From: Gnetum montanum
Taxonomy: Eukaryota; Streptophyta; Gnetopsida; Gnetales; Gnetaceae
Direction of reading: 5' to 3'
Length of the DNA stretch: 64,000 nt
Assembly: GCA_015680685.1 (NCBI GenBank)
Contig: MNCI01016050.1
Span: 412,207 to 476,206, forward strand
Shown: positions 46,065-58,099 of the stretch, piece by piece
Position numbering within the stretch: position 1 is the first letter of the stretch
Layout: every line of letters begins with the position of its first letter
The notes under the pieces: model-generated
The model's input: the letters and a program-made list of their open reading frames with translations, nothing else
What the model was told of the DNA's origin: nothing
Databases searched by the model: none
Program-made: the position numbers and the translations under genes

Positions 46065-48485
46065 NGTTCAGAGGTTCAACTGCTTGTGGTTGTGAGAGCT
46101 TGTTTGGACTATTGGTTCTGAAGAAAGGTGTTCCCCTTGTATGATTGTTAGAACTAGCAACAGGTTGAAGGTTTACAGCTCTCATAGCATTGTGTTGCTG
46201 CAGTTGAGTGGGGAGTTCCCCTTGCATCATTGGAGCGGGTGGTAGTAGAGCTATCGATGTAAGAGTCATGGTTGGGTTTGGAGGATGGTATGGATGTGGT
46301 GTATCTCTCCTAGGAGAAGGAGTCTTATAGTACTCTTGAGCTTGGTAGTGACGTTGTGGGGTCATGTGACCAACAGAGTTACTTGGAGAGATTGGCTACT
46401 ACATGTAGTAGCCATATGGATTCGGTTGCCAGTAAGGGTATTGTTGCCTTGGCAGTGGCATCCCCCACGACTATGGATATTGCCACTACTGGTTTTGTTC
46501 AATAGGTTGTGGTGGAGTTCCACTTGGATAATATGTTAGCAGTTGGTGGAATTGCCTTGGGTTATCTTGGGGATAAGGTAACCTTCGGGGTGCTTGCCAT
46601 TTGTTAAGTCTTGGGTTGAGTGCATACATCCCAGACTCTTGTATATGTGAGATTATTGGGCAACATCCCTTAGGATGGTCATACTGACATATCTCACATC
46701 CACCGCCATTGTCCGTATTGAAATCCACAACCTCTTCAGTGATAGTCATTTTACCCTTACCTTTGCTATGTCCATGGTCCAAATCCCTCTTCTTTTTCTT
46801 ATCATGGTCACTACTTCGCTCCTTAGACTCCTCTACGATTTTTAAAACGATTTCAAACCTACTATCTAAGGAGTCCCACATCTGATCTACCTTAGCTGAT
46901 ACTTCTGTTGTTAATTTCTGAAGCGGCAAGGTTTTCCTACTCACCAACTCTTCGAGTGTTGACTCATCCTCCTCCTCATGGAATCTCACTCCCCTCTTTC
47001 GGAGGGAAGGATCGCGGTTATCCTCTTTTGCACTTTCTCTCTTAAGTAGCTCTCCTTCTTCCTTAGCTACTTACTCCAAAAATCTATGAACCTCATGGGA
47101 CCTAAGCTCTGATAATCTCCCTTGGGCATATGTCCCAAGGGTTCTCCTGGTTTCATGTCTTAGCCCATCTATGAGATGATGTAGTTGATCCTGTTGTGCA
47201 TAACCATGGCCCGGGCAACAATGTAATAGTGCATAATATCGGCCCATGGCAGCATCCAAGGGTTTTTGATTACCTTGCTTCCATCCTTGGATATACTTTC
47301 ACAAGTTGGACACTCGGGAGTACATCTGATATTTATTGTTAAATAGTTCCAGCATCGTACTCCACCTTCGAATGGATTCCGGCTCTAAGGACTGGCACCA
47401 GCTTTCCACTTCTTTTATGAGTGTCCTTGGAAATAACTTTAAATTTTTCCACTTATTCTTAATGTTCTTCAAGGCACAGGAATCATGAAATGCCTATAAG
47501 TGGTTTTGAGGATTAACGTTGTATCCCCCCTCAAATCGTGGGATATTATTCATGTCTAGTCTCTTGATCCGGTTATCTTTTTGGTGCCTTGTAGGTATTC
47601 TAATGGCCTCTGTGATGTCTAACATGCTTCGGGTTGCAAGTAGGGGTTTGTCATGGTTATTTCTCTCATGACATTTGTGATGCCTACATAGTTCCCTACT
47701 TTCCCTTCTTCCATGTCGTGATTCCCTAGAGTTCCCTCGTCCTTGCTCTCGACTCTCTCATCGAGGTTTCTCATTTTGCGTACCCTTATCCTCACAATGA
47801 GGTTCCTTATGACTGCATCCCGATGTTGAAGGAGAGGGTGAATGTGATGATGAAGGGGAAGATGAAGGCAAACCATTGCCATGATGATGTTTCCTACCTT
47901 CCCTTCGGTGATCTCGACCTCGATCATGATGATGATTAGAATGCTTGCCCTTATCTTGTGTTTGTGTTCCCTCATTGAACACTTGGTGTTTCTGGGGATC
48001 AGAACCAGGGTTGTGTATCGTGGAGTGCAAGTTCTGATACACCACCTCCTCACCATCGTTAGGCAGGGGAACATCATTTTGTGGAGAACCTATTGAAATA
48101 GGTTCACCACCCTTAATTTTTCTTATGATGGACGAAGCATTATGGGGTCCTTTGACCTTCAACGATGTGTGGTAACTCTCCTGCTACAAGTCCCGTTGAC
48201 GTTGCGCTTCTGTGGGATGGTAGTCCCTTGCATTGTAATCACATGCAACGTACTCAGTGTATAATTGTGACATGCCCATTCGTGCAAGGGCATGAAGGAG
48301 CATGTTGGGGGCTACTCTGTCTGGAGGCAATACTATGTTACCCTCCAAGTCTCTCCAACGCAGTTGTTCGTATTGATGGAAGACAAAGGTAAAGTTGGGT
48401 ATATATTCATCGTGATGAATATATACCACACTGAATTTTTGAGGAACTGGTGGATTTTGGTTATGTGTGTTGTGCCACTGACTAT

Positions 48486-48576
48486 CTCTTGTGTTATCCC
48501 TAGGCAGTGAAGTGATTTTGTTTGAAGAAGNCTCTTGTGTTATCCCTAGGCAGTGAAGTGATTTTGTTTGAAGAAG
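48486..48576. repeat. 45-bp tandem duplication around single n (assembly scar)
   Basis: 48486-48530 and 48532-48576 are identical and flank an n at 48531, inside the gag N-terminus of B. The duplication breaks the reading frame and is likely an unmerged contig overlap. Confidence 0.85.
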
Positions 48577-48709
48577 AAGACATTTTAGTCTTGTTCAGTG
48601 TGCTACTTACCGTTATGTTATTTTTCTATTGATTAACCCTAAGGGTTTGTTTTAGCTCCCAAAAATGTGAATGATTTTCTACGTTCTACGTAGTGAAAAA
48701 ATAACTAAG

Positions 48710-48727
48710 TCCTCGAAAATAGTGCCA
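48710..48727 (-). promoter_or_regulatory. primer-binding site of element B
   Basis: The minus strand reads TGGCACTATTTTCGAGGA one base inside the 5' LTR. It is a diverged version of the TGGCGCCGTTGCCGGGGA-type site common in plant Athila-like elements, and related to the C site at 49966. Confidence 0.55.
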
Positions 48728-48728
48728 A

Positions 48729-49532
48729 TGATGAGAGGCGAGGTACCCCTACACTCAACCATACGAATACGAGCATTACACTTGCGATCTGGTCAAACTC
48801 CAAGGACTAAGTTCTTACGTGCCCTAATGGAACACTTAAGGTTAATTAATTGTTATCTTCCCAAACTTACTTATATTGTCACGGTTGTATGGTTAAGTAA
48901 GTTTGCGGTATGTGATTTTTATGTCTTTTATCTTTTTATCGCCTATGCTAAGAGAGGAAAGGGTGAAGAGACTAAGTAACTAACTTTCACTAACTAAGCT
49001 TTAATCATCCTAGAATCAGTATCCTTTCCCACTTTCTGTACACACCCTGAACTAGTGCAACAGTACTGGGATTACCAAATGCTATTCGTTACTAGGTTAC
49101 CAAGCGTAGCACATGTGCTTGAAGCGGTTGTACTGAATGAACTTAACTAGGAGAGTTGAGGGTTAAGAGAGATTAATTATCTAAGAAAGCATTTAAACAT
49201 TTAATAGTAATTAAATCCTATTTAGCTTAGTCCATGTATTGCAAGGTTTATCAGAAAGTTCATCTTTATTTTCATACACAAATGTGTGCTTAGGTACAAT
49301 TTGCTCGAATAAAGATCCGTTCACTTTGAGACTCCTACTGCAGGCACATGGAAATTATTCTATCTCTAGAATGATAAAACTGCTAGAGTTTAGCTAAGGG
49401 TCTAGATCTAGATGATCTTACAACGAAAAGCTGCCTCTTATTTATAGACAAGGAAACATACTACGATATCGCATACGCAATATCATAGGGGCTGACGCGA
49501 TATCACGGCCCATGCGATATCATGTCCCATCA
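48729..49532 (-). repeat. 5' LTR of element B
   Basis: 804 bp, a direct repeat of 42511-43297, followed on the right by the TSD ACCTT. Confidence 0.92.
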
Positions 49533-49964
49533 ACCTTAATCATAAGCATTTAAGTGTAGATACTTGGTAATCTAGAAGTGTATTGTTTGGCACACCCAGT
49601 GACATATTCTTGGCAATCTTAGAAGTAGCCTCATGAAGTCCAACATGTATATGGACAATTAAGGGCAAATACCCATTGCATGTAGGCTAGTTAAATTTTA
49701 CTTTCCATTGTCCATTAGCTTAATTAATTTACCTTTTTATCATCATTAGGAGTAGTGCAGAAATTAGACAACATCATATGCCTCACTTTGGACTAAACCA
49801 TACATGAAAAAGATACCAATAGTCTAGGTGGGAAGACAACAAATTGCCATAAGAGCATAACAATCTAAATACCACAACTGATCCCATCCATGGAATTTGA
49901 CCAGATTGTGCTTGAACGCTTGTGATTCGTATGGTTGAGCATAGGGGTACCTTGCCATTCATCA
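49533..49964 (+). repeat. 5' LTR of element C, right part
   Basis: Resumes after B and the second TSD copy (49533-49537) and ends at ...TTCATCA one base before the PBS. The last 65 bp resemble, in inverted orientation, the edge of B's LTR (48729-48790), showing that B and C belong to related families. Confidence 0.75.
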
Positions 49965-49965
49965 T

Positions 49966-49983
49966 TGGCATCGTTGCCAGGGA
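49966..49983 (+). promoter_or_regulatory. primer-binding site of element C
   Basis: TGGCATCGTTGCCAGGGA, differing at three positions from TGGCGCCGTTGCCGGGGA, a site typical of Athila-like plant elements. It fixes the LTR end at 49964. Confidence 0.8.
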
Positions 49984-50090
49984 TGGTGCTAGTTATCTAG
50001 ATTAGTTATATCATACATGATTTCTATAAAAATTATTAATGATATATCTTTAAGAAAATATTAAATCACACACACTATAAACCAACAACC

Positions 50091-52319
50091 ATGTCTCTCC
50101 CACATAGAAATGACAATACACAGTATAGCGAACACATTCATTAGAGAAATAACGTAATATAAAATGAAGAATGTTGGAGTGATCGACCTTATGCAGGGGT
50201 TTCTTATGATCATGACCACCCTATCAACACTCAAAGACTACATTCACCTAAGGTAGAAAATCTTGGAGAAGATGGTGTAGGTCCTAAACTAGGGAAGGCC
50301 TCAAGGCCTAAGACCTCCTCAAAACCTAGATAAGATAAATCAAGGGACCAAGGGGAGAACTATAAAAGCCATGGTTATTCTCCCAATTCTTCATCTTCCT
50401 CTTCCCTTTGAATGTCTAGTTTTGACAAATATGAATGTAGGTATAGAGATAGAGCTCCACTAAAGGGTCAGACTACAAACTGAAATTGAACCCATGGGAA
50501 AAGCCAAAGACATGACCATGAACATAGATAGCATAATCATGATCAAACAAATAGAGATAGAAATTTCCCTCACAACTTGTTCGATGATGATGAACCCTTG
50601 TTGGCCACTAAGAGCCTAATGCATATCATAGAGGTCATTGAGATATCTCGTAGGCATCAAAAAAAGAGTCATTTACCCAAGCTTGACATGAATAATATTC
50701 CTAAATATGCAAGAGGCTATGATTCAGATCCACAACATCATTTACAAGCCTTCCATGATGCCTGTGCCTTCTACAACATTGAAAGTGGATGAAAAAAGCT
50801 TAAGCTCTTTTCTAGGACACTAATTGATAAAGCTAGAATGTGGTATAGAATGTTGAGACCAAACTCAATCCAACAATGGTCTACAATGTTGGAATTATTC
50901 AACGAGAAGTACCAAACCTATGCAAGAGTGTCCAATTTAAGAAGACAGATCCAAGAGTGGAAACAAGAACAACATGAACTCTTGGACATGGCCTTAGATA
51001 GATATTATGCCTTACTAAATAGATGCCCAAGCCATGGTTTCTCTAAGGAAAGGTAACTTTTCCACATTATAGATGGGCTCTATAATGAAACAAGGAAGAC
51101 CCTTGGGATGTATGCCCTAGGGCAATTATACACACTCCAAGCCCATCAAATCAAAGAGCTAATTGAGCATGTGGCAAAATAAGAAGGAGAGATATGTAAA
51201 TGGAATAATTTCAAGAAATATCAATGGGAGCCCACTCTTTAATTGAAGGAGGTCCAAATTTATGGTAAGGACAATGAAACTACTCTCAATAAGGTGATTC
51301 TGCAACAAACTTTGCTAATGAAGGAGTCCATTAATGATCTAGAAGCAAAGTTTAATAGGATGTCCAAATGGACAAATGATAATGTCATAACTCTTATTGA
51401 GATGGTCATGGGGAAGATCATGTAAAACAAGCTAGGTGATCAAAATAAACAAAGGATACAAAACCAAGAAATAGCCAGGGGCACTTTTTGGCAAACGAGA
51501 AACGTGGTTGATGATAGTGAAGCTATAGACTCCACCATAGATGAAGATCATGGATGAAACCTATGCATATATGACCATCCAAAGGGCCAATTCTCCATAG
51601 TGTTGCATCTATAGGAGTATTGGGAAAGTGCCTTAAATTTGAAATTTGTGCAAAAGCACATGCCCAGGAGATTTCCTCTCCCACCAAGTAATTATAGACA
51701 GTCCTACAACCAATTGTACCATCCTAAGGGGACTTATTACTAGCCTTAACATGGTCATCAATTGTAATGGAAACAATCATAGTTATGGGGGAGGCCACCA
51801 CCAAATCAACCATACTTGTCAAAATCGCACGAATATTATGTTCAACATCCTATTTCTCCAACTAGTTCTACATTCTCCACTTCAAATCATCATTACCACT
51901 CTCCCGAGTACAGGAATACATGACATCCCCTGAAGGATCACCACCTCATGCCTCCTACCATCCATCCTACCCTAGATATTCTCATAATCCACCTCCTTAT
52001 ACACCACCACTAGTAACATAAGAAGGTGTAGCACCATGATATTAACAAATGAGTGCCGCTTATGCTACAAATGTGGATAGACATGTTGACATAAGTGGGT
52101 CCCAAATGCAATGTAGGAAACATCCCTTCTGGAGGAAAGGTCATAAGCCAAAGCAAACCATGCATGGACCCACCACATAATCTGAGTCAGCACAATGCCA
52201 ATTTGGCACACCATCCTCCTTATCTCAACCAACGTCCTCCAACCATACACAAAGGCCACTATCCATCAGTACTCCAATCTCAAATCCAAATAATGAATCT
52301 ACAAGTGTGGACTGATGAG
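50091..52319 (+). pseudogene. Athila-type gag of element C
   Basis: One frame from ATG 50091 to a stop at about 52319, interrupted by point stops but not obviously by frameshifts until late. The N-terminal part is rich in charged residues. The capsid region (50680-51180) has SDPQHHLQAFHDAC, STMLELFNEKY, ALDRYYALLNRCPSHGF and an HIIDGL block, the Athila gag pattern. A degraded zinc finger, CIYDHPKG, is near 51565. The C-terminus is rich in Pro, His and Gln. Homologous to B gag on the opposite strand. No protease follows. Confidence 0.78.
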
Positions 52320-54252
52320 TAAATCCATGCATACCATATCATGATCAAGGGTGCAATCGTGGGCCAACCATCTATAATGTTAACACACCCCATACCCTAA
52401 CCCACCATCCATTTAACCATCAAGTGTATGACCAACAGTTTTTCTACCTAGCCATCACACCACCAATAGATACCTAGTGGCTAGGGTATGGATAGTTTCC
52501 ACCATTTCATACATGCATGGATCCTATTCATCTACTTATTATTCCTAGCCATGGCCAAATGTTTAGTCATGGGGGTTACCCCTCATTATAATCTCTAGGA
52601 TTCTTAAGTGCTTTTCATCTTTTTGTTTTACAATTTGTTTATCATTTTCTATTTCTTGATCCAATTTTTCATGTTTCTTCCTATTTTCTCTAGTTATTGT
52701 TTTATTTTCTTTGTTATGTAATCTCACTTGTCAGTAAGATGATCATGTTGCCCATTAAGGTGAGGTTTTCTCTATGTTGTCAAGTCATAAGGGACTAATT
52801 ATTTGGACATTGAGACCATGACATCCATACACTCATTCCATTAATAAGAGGTTCTTTATTTGGTCATAATGATAACCTTTTTCAACATCTAACCTAATAA
52901 TAAATTTATAATCATTGTGTCTAGATAGAAGAGTGCAAAAACAAGGTAGAATGTTAAGGGTGTGACATCAAGGAGATTTGTGGATTCTCTTTGGCCACTT
53001 TTGTATGTTCTATCATGTTGCTAAGGTTGTAACCATATCCTCGTAGATCTAATGAAAAATGGGAGTAAGAGTAACTTCAAATGGCACTAAATAAAATTCT
53101 GTGGGTCCCACTAAAAAGACATGTACCCATGCCTGAAGGTTGGCAACTTCTTAAAATACCAAAAAAAAATAAAAGAAAAAAGAAGTGTGTGTGCCATAAT
53201 AAAGCTCCTCCCTTGGAAAAATTGCCAAGTGATGTTACTCCTTGTGACTCTGATAGTCTTATGGTTGTCTGTTGATGTGATGAAATAATGTGATGTCATT
53301 GCAATGGGGTTTGGTCTTGGTTTGAATCTTGGAAAGAAGGACACATGGTTATTTAACCATTAATAACACATGAGGTTTCATTGTGACCATGGTAAGCCAC
53401 CTCATGTCCCAATTTTTGCAATCCTTTCTATTGTCTATCTCATCTCATTATCTGGATGATCATTGCTTGTGGTTTTGTGTAACATAGTGTTATTACCTCA
53501 ATTTTGTGGTTTTAACATGTGTGTTTTATTTCACAGGTCTATATTGTAATTAACCCCTTTAGTGCCTACAAACATTATGGATGTGGTTACACTAGGGCAT
53601 CATACGCTAGCACCTACTTTGGGGAGGATCCACTTATGTAGCTTTTGTGACTTATTCTTGTTTAACTCAACCACATTGTTACACGTTGTTTGTTACGCTG
53701 CATAACACAGCGTAACACACATCATTTTTAACCTTCCAAGCACTCAAATTGTTCCATTTTATTGTTTCCCTTATCATGAAATTGGTCTATCCCACAACCT
53801 TGTTTTCAACACCTTTTTCTTGCTCATTCTAGTGCTCCTTATGCCAACAATGCTCATTCTAGGGCTGGGGGGTGGTGTGGTGTGTGTGCTTGCATGCAAA
53901 CCTTATGCCAAATTGCTGAAATTTGCTATCACCTGAATGGTATCAAAGGGTAAGAATGTAAAAAATTTTAGGATTTATAATGAAAATCCCTCATGTTAAT
54001 GCTAGAAATCCAATTTTTCTAGCCCATGGACCTGTAACCATTATTATAAGTCACATATAATAAAAAAGGAACTAGTTACAAAGGGTCGTTAAAGGAGATA
54101 GACACTTTTTGGGGGATTTTTCTTGAAAATTTTGCTAACCCTACAATCATATGCATTATGAACCTAATGAACTAAGGTTATGAGTAAGGTATAAATCGAT
54201 TAATGATAAAAAAACATAACCTTAGTAACACTTGATCTTTGCTTGATTGCAA
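52320..54252 (+). other. C internal region between gag and extra ORF
   Basis: About 1.9 kb with many stops in all frames. It has a PEGWQLLKIP block near 53140 similar to element B near 45390. A short imperfect repeat of GTTACACG/GCGTAACAC words lies near 53680-53725. No RT or integrase signature on either strand. Confidence 0.55.
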
Positions 54253-56990
54253 ATGGTTTCAGAAAGAGGTGATTAAGGTGAACCCTCATAGAGAGTCGCT
54301 AAGTGCCCATGTGGTGGCCATGGTCAACAAGGTGAACATGTGAAACATGCTGAGCAAGAGCCCTAGTCATTCAGTATTCACCAAGAGGCCCCCACTACTG
54401 GGCAATCATCCCAAGGAGAGGTAGTAGAACTATCAGTTCTTAAATAGGGACAACATCTCACATTGTCCCCTGACTACCTTGTTGCTACCTTGGAAAAGTC
54501 CACATTGGCTTTGATCATTGTGGAAATGAACTTCAATCCATTCTTGGAGTTTGCTCCAGAGGCAGTTTGAATGCAGCTCAAGGTGTCCCCATTGTGACCC
54601 ATTTGGTTAGATAGTGATGAATGGTACCTAGGTGAAACCTATCAATTTTGGCACAATAAGGATGAGGGAACCACTGTTAACATCTGCAGGGTGATCATCC
54701 CTTATTCATTCAAAGAAATTGTTGCAACTCTCAACCTACCCAATGAAGGAGCTAAGGTTGCTTATCTATCAACCAGACTCAACCCCAAGATGAAGAAACT
54801 ATGGCTAAGAGGGACATACAACAAGGAGGAAAAAACATACAATGAGATGACTTTGGAAGAGAAAACCTATTTCAAGATCAAGACTTACCACCTATTTCCT
54901 ACAAAAGGGATCAATCAAATTTCCACTTATGCAGCTAAGGGAAGTGTCATTTTAATGGGTAAAGTTGCAGCCAATCTTCCTTAGTATTACTTTATTGAAA
55001 TCCAATGGTGGTTTGAAGAAATGAAGTTAGGGAGACCAACACTTCCATTTTCATACTTAAGTAGAAAGCTATGCAAGTATGTTGGGATCCTAGGATATAC
55101 CAATGATATCCCTAGAAAGGCTCAGAATGCCTCCTTCCCTAAGCTCCTAAAATCAGCATCACCAAGAAAAGATCTTGGTGAAGAACAAGAAGCAGAGAAG
55201 GAGGCTGAGTCATGAATAGAAACACAACATGAGCCCAAACAATGTCCACAAGCACAAGCTTTATCACCATCACCATCACAAGACTACAGGCCTTCTATGA
55301 GTCATTTATAGAGGATCATTGAAATAATTAGCTAGGGAAGTAGGAACGAGTCCAATCTCTTTCGAGTCATGGATGACACTCTATGGTCCACCATGTTAGC
55401 TAATCTAATGTAGGGGGATATATTAATATAGTTAGGAGGAGAAGAATCCCAATTATCATGACAGATCTTTGGAAACACTACATCCTTCCAAGTAACATTG
55501 GAAACTAGAGAAGGTGCCACAATAATGATACTACAACATGAGGATGTGGTAGGTGCAACAGAGGTGATCATAGATCACATTAAAGAATCAATAAATGTGT
55601 TTATTTTGTTCCCAATAGATCTAATAGAAACTAGAGATGCACAAATGTTGGTTGAGACTTCAATGACTCCTATGGTGCATGAGGATGTGCTTGATCAATT
55701 GCTGCAAATGGGCCAAGTAATGACCACTTTGTTTGACATCCCTAGTGATGTCATTGTAGCTTAATCAGATCTCATCACCACCAAAGGAAAGTTGGTCATG
55801 GAAAAAGTCATGGAAGAGCATGTAGAAGTAGAAATATAGAGATTGCAAAGAAGAGCTAGTTTCCCTATGAGCTAAACAATAGGATCTTGCCCGTTTTGTT
55901 ACACCAGACCAACTTGAACAATTCAAGATAGAGGAGCTTACCAAGCTAACAAAGACGAGAGCACCTATTGAGCAAGAGAAGCATATGGTGGTTTGGAATT
56001 CCTTTGCTGCTAATGCACAATATCATGCATATAAAAAGGCATTGACCATCGTACAATAGGAGAATAAGTAACTCATTATAGAAAATTCTAGGTTGACCAC
56101 TATAGAGAAACAAAAGAACATTCTAGAAGAAAAAGTCCACCAGTTGCAAGAATAATTGGTGAGGGTCAACCAAGATATGAATAGATTGGCCTAGGAGAAT
56201 AAAACCCTCTCCATGGAGGAGGTCCATGCTATCTGCCAAAAATCAGTAATTGAAATTAGCATGTGGCAAAATGAGGCCAAAAAGTATGAAAGATTGAAAG
56301 AGCACTTCTGTGATCAAGTTGACATGTACAAGAAAATTAATGAGAAAGAAATCAAGATGGCCAAAGCTTGCATCAGTTCCTTAGCAGCGTAGAACCCTGA
56401 GTGGTAGCCCATCTTGGATAGCTATGCCTTGGTCCAACAAGGAAAAGTAAAAAACAAAGACCCATAGATAGAAGATCTAAAAGAATACATGGCATTGGCT
56501 AACCTTAGATATGCCAACCTTACCATGTTAATAGTGTAGGTCATCCCCGAAATGAGCTTGAGAAACAAGTAGCAACCACCTATGTGCTATATGAGAAGGA
56601 GTTTGTAGATCAAAAGGATGCTTTACAAAAGCTATAGGTGGCAAGCTCAAAGTTATAGGTGGTCAAATCCAATTATTAGGGACAAAAGGATCTAGCCTTG
56701 AACCTAGCTCAAAGATTAATAGATTATCATGAGCTCAGGGACAAAGCTAGGGCCTTCAAGGAAGAACGACGATAGTTCATGGTGTGGTAGGCAAATCAGA
56801 TGTTCCTGCAACTACTATGTCCTTGGAATGTACGAGCACCAGCACACATCAACAAAATAGCCTAGACAGTACATGACCCAAGGATAAAGGAAGAGAAATT
56901 GCAAGCATTGCTTAACTGCTACAAATTTTAACAGCCTAGCGACAAAGGGAAGCAGTTGATGGAAGAGCCACCACCTCTGGGCACCACATG
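54253..56990 (+). pseudogene. extra ORF of element C: plant-transposon-protein-like head plus long coiled coil
   Basis: From ATG 54253 the same frame is readable to about 55764, then shifts near 55830 and continues as a long coiled coil to TGA at 56990 (EEPPPLGTT end), about 900 codons. The head (54640-55110) has VNICRVIIPYSFKEIV, YNEMTLEEKTYF, YHLFPTKGINQIS and GRPTLPFSYLSRKLC. This order resembles the putative plant transposon protein domain found in extra ORFs of plant retroelements (from memory, unverified). The coiled-coil part is rich in Glu, Lys and Gln, with stops mostly at likely Gln codons. It takes the place of pol. Confidence 0.5.
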
Positions 56991-57167
56991 AACTTCCCAG
57001 TTTTTTTTATTTTATTTGTAATAATGTGTCCCATTACAACATGCAAGGATCAATTATTTTGTTCATTATTTAAGTCAATTAATAATCCCATACCTGTCCA
57101 ATATTTTTTAAGAAAATTTTTCCTCATTTTGTTTAACTTGAGGACAAGTTTTCATTTATTCACAGGG

Positions 57168-57591
57168 GTAGGGCCCCAATGTTAGATATGCAACGTTAGA
57201 GCCCTGATGTTGTGTACCTGATGTTGAAGCCAATAAGTGAAGTCAGATATCCAACATTGCCTCATCTGGGTTTGCCTATAAATATAGCACTTGGATGCTT
57301 GAATGAGGGAAGATGTAGAACATATGAAGTAGAGAGATAGTTTTAGTTTTCAGTTTCTTCCCTTAGAATTTTCATTCGCAGTGCATGCCTATAGTGTGAT
57401 GTTTGTAATCATATGACACATTTTTTCGAGTGTGACATACTTGGACACATTACATGACTGGTAATAAAGATCGAGATTGCTCCCATCATTGGAGCATCTG
57501 CTTAGATTATTATTGCTTATTTACTAATTTCTTTACTTAAATGTTTTCATTTATTGCTATTTACCATTCCTATTATTAAGTAGAATGTGTA
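57168..57591 (+). repeat. 3' LTR of element C, cut by the gap
   Basis: Matches 42108-42505, including TATA box TATAAATA at 57277-57284 and an AATAAAGATC signal near 57465. A short purine tract (CAGGGGTAGGG) precedes it. The second half would fall in the N run. Confidence 0.85.
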
Positions 57592-57831
57592 NNNNNNNNN
57601 NNNNNNNNNNNNNNNNNNNNNNNNNNNNNNNNNNNNNNNNNNNNNNNNNNNNNNNNNNNNNNNNNNNNNNNNNNNNNNNNNNNNNNNNNNNNNNNNNNNN
57701 NNNNNNNNNNNNNNNNNNNNNNNNNNNNNNNNNNNNNNNNNNNNNNNNNNNNNNNNNNNNNNNNNNNNNNNNNNNNNNNNNNNNNNNNNNNNNNNNNNNN
57801 NNNNNNNNNNNNNNNNNNNNNNNNNNNNNNN
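57592..57831. other. assembly gap, 240 N
   Basis: The gap hides the rest of C's 3' LTR and the C/A junction. About 420 bp of LTR should be there, more than the gap size shown, so the N length is probably an estimate or the LTR is truncated. Confidence 0.99.
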
Positions 57832-58089
57832 TGTCAAATTGTGATCAACTTGGAAAAATAGGGAGTTCATTCTCAACACTTACCTTCAACTTTTTAATCA
57901 TCATGATAATGAATAATAAATTATATTTATTGTTAAATTAATAAATTATATTTAGTAATTTCTTGTCCTTTTTCTACACAAATGCTAATGAAGATAATAA
58001 TGAAGTTGAAAATGAGGAGCGTAATGAGGAAGTAGTAGTTGAGCAGCTGGACATAGAGGAAGCACTTGAGGACAAAATGGATGCTTAAG
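57832..58089 (+). pseudogene. probable C-terminal tail of element A pol
   Basis: A plus-strand acidic run begins near 57979 (NANEDNNEVENEE) and ends with LEDKMDA at TAA 58087-58089, followed by a purine tract and an LTR. Acidic tails ending just before the polypurine tract are common in Ty3/gypsy pol. No chromodomain is visible, but it could lie in the gap. Confidence 0.5.
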
Positions 58090-58098
58090 TGGGGTAGA
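58087..58098 (+). promoter_or_regulatory. polypurine tract of element A
   Basis: AAGTGGGGTAGA immediately before the LTR start TGTAATGTC. Typical position for plus-strand priming. Confidence 0.55.
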
Positions 58099-58099
58099 T

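Larger units (their letters stand above)
45528..48583 (-). pseudogene. gag and protease of element B
   Basis: Starts at ATG 48583 (MSSSSNKITS). The gag N-terminus is charged, followed by a His/Ser-rich linker. The capsid region (about 47500-47070) has STMLELFN and AMGRYYALLHCCPGHG, matching C gag and the Athila pattern. A zinc-finger-like CEICQYDHPKGCC lies at 46698-46660. A protease motif, LLDSGSRVN, is readable just left of the n at 45926, followed by DQSIIVPLGLVEDIV (45779 on) and then a 52-N gap. Stops and assembly scars interrupt the frame. Gag would package RNA and the protease process it, but a helper must supply RT and integrase. Confidence 0.75.
42511..49532 (-). mobile_element. Element B: non-autonomous Athila-type gag-pro retrotransposon
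   Basis: A 7,022-bp minus-strand element with LTRs 42511-43297 and 48729-49532, both TGATGAG...CCCATCA. The 5-bp TSD is a perfect ACCTT (42506-42510 and 49533-49537). In element order: 5' LTR, PBS, gag, protease and about 2.2 kb of non-coding sequence, then 3' LTR. There is no RT, RNase H or integrase. It landed in the 5' LTR of C, a relative with similar gag and LTR ends. LTR identity is roughly 90-93% by eye, younger than C. Confidence 0.9.
42108..57831 (+). mobile_element. Element C: non-autonomous Athila-type retrotransposon
   Basis: Plus-strand element whose 5' LTR (42108-42510 plus 49538-49964) is split by B. It has PBS 49966-49983, gag 50091-52319, an extra ORF 54253-56990 and a 3' LTR from 57168 into the gap 57592-57831. 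No protease, RT, RNase H or integrase motif was found in its 7.2-kb internal region. Gag is of the Athila pattern. The right end and TSD cannot be checked because of the gap. Confidence 0.75.

Noticed and set aside
57585-57941. Open frames spanning the N run
   Set aside because: They consist of N codons and carry no information.
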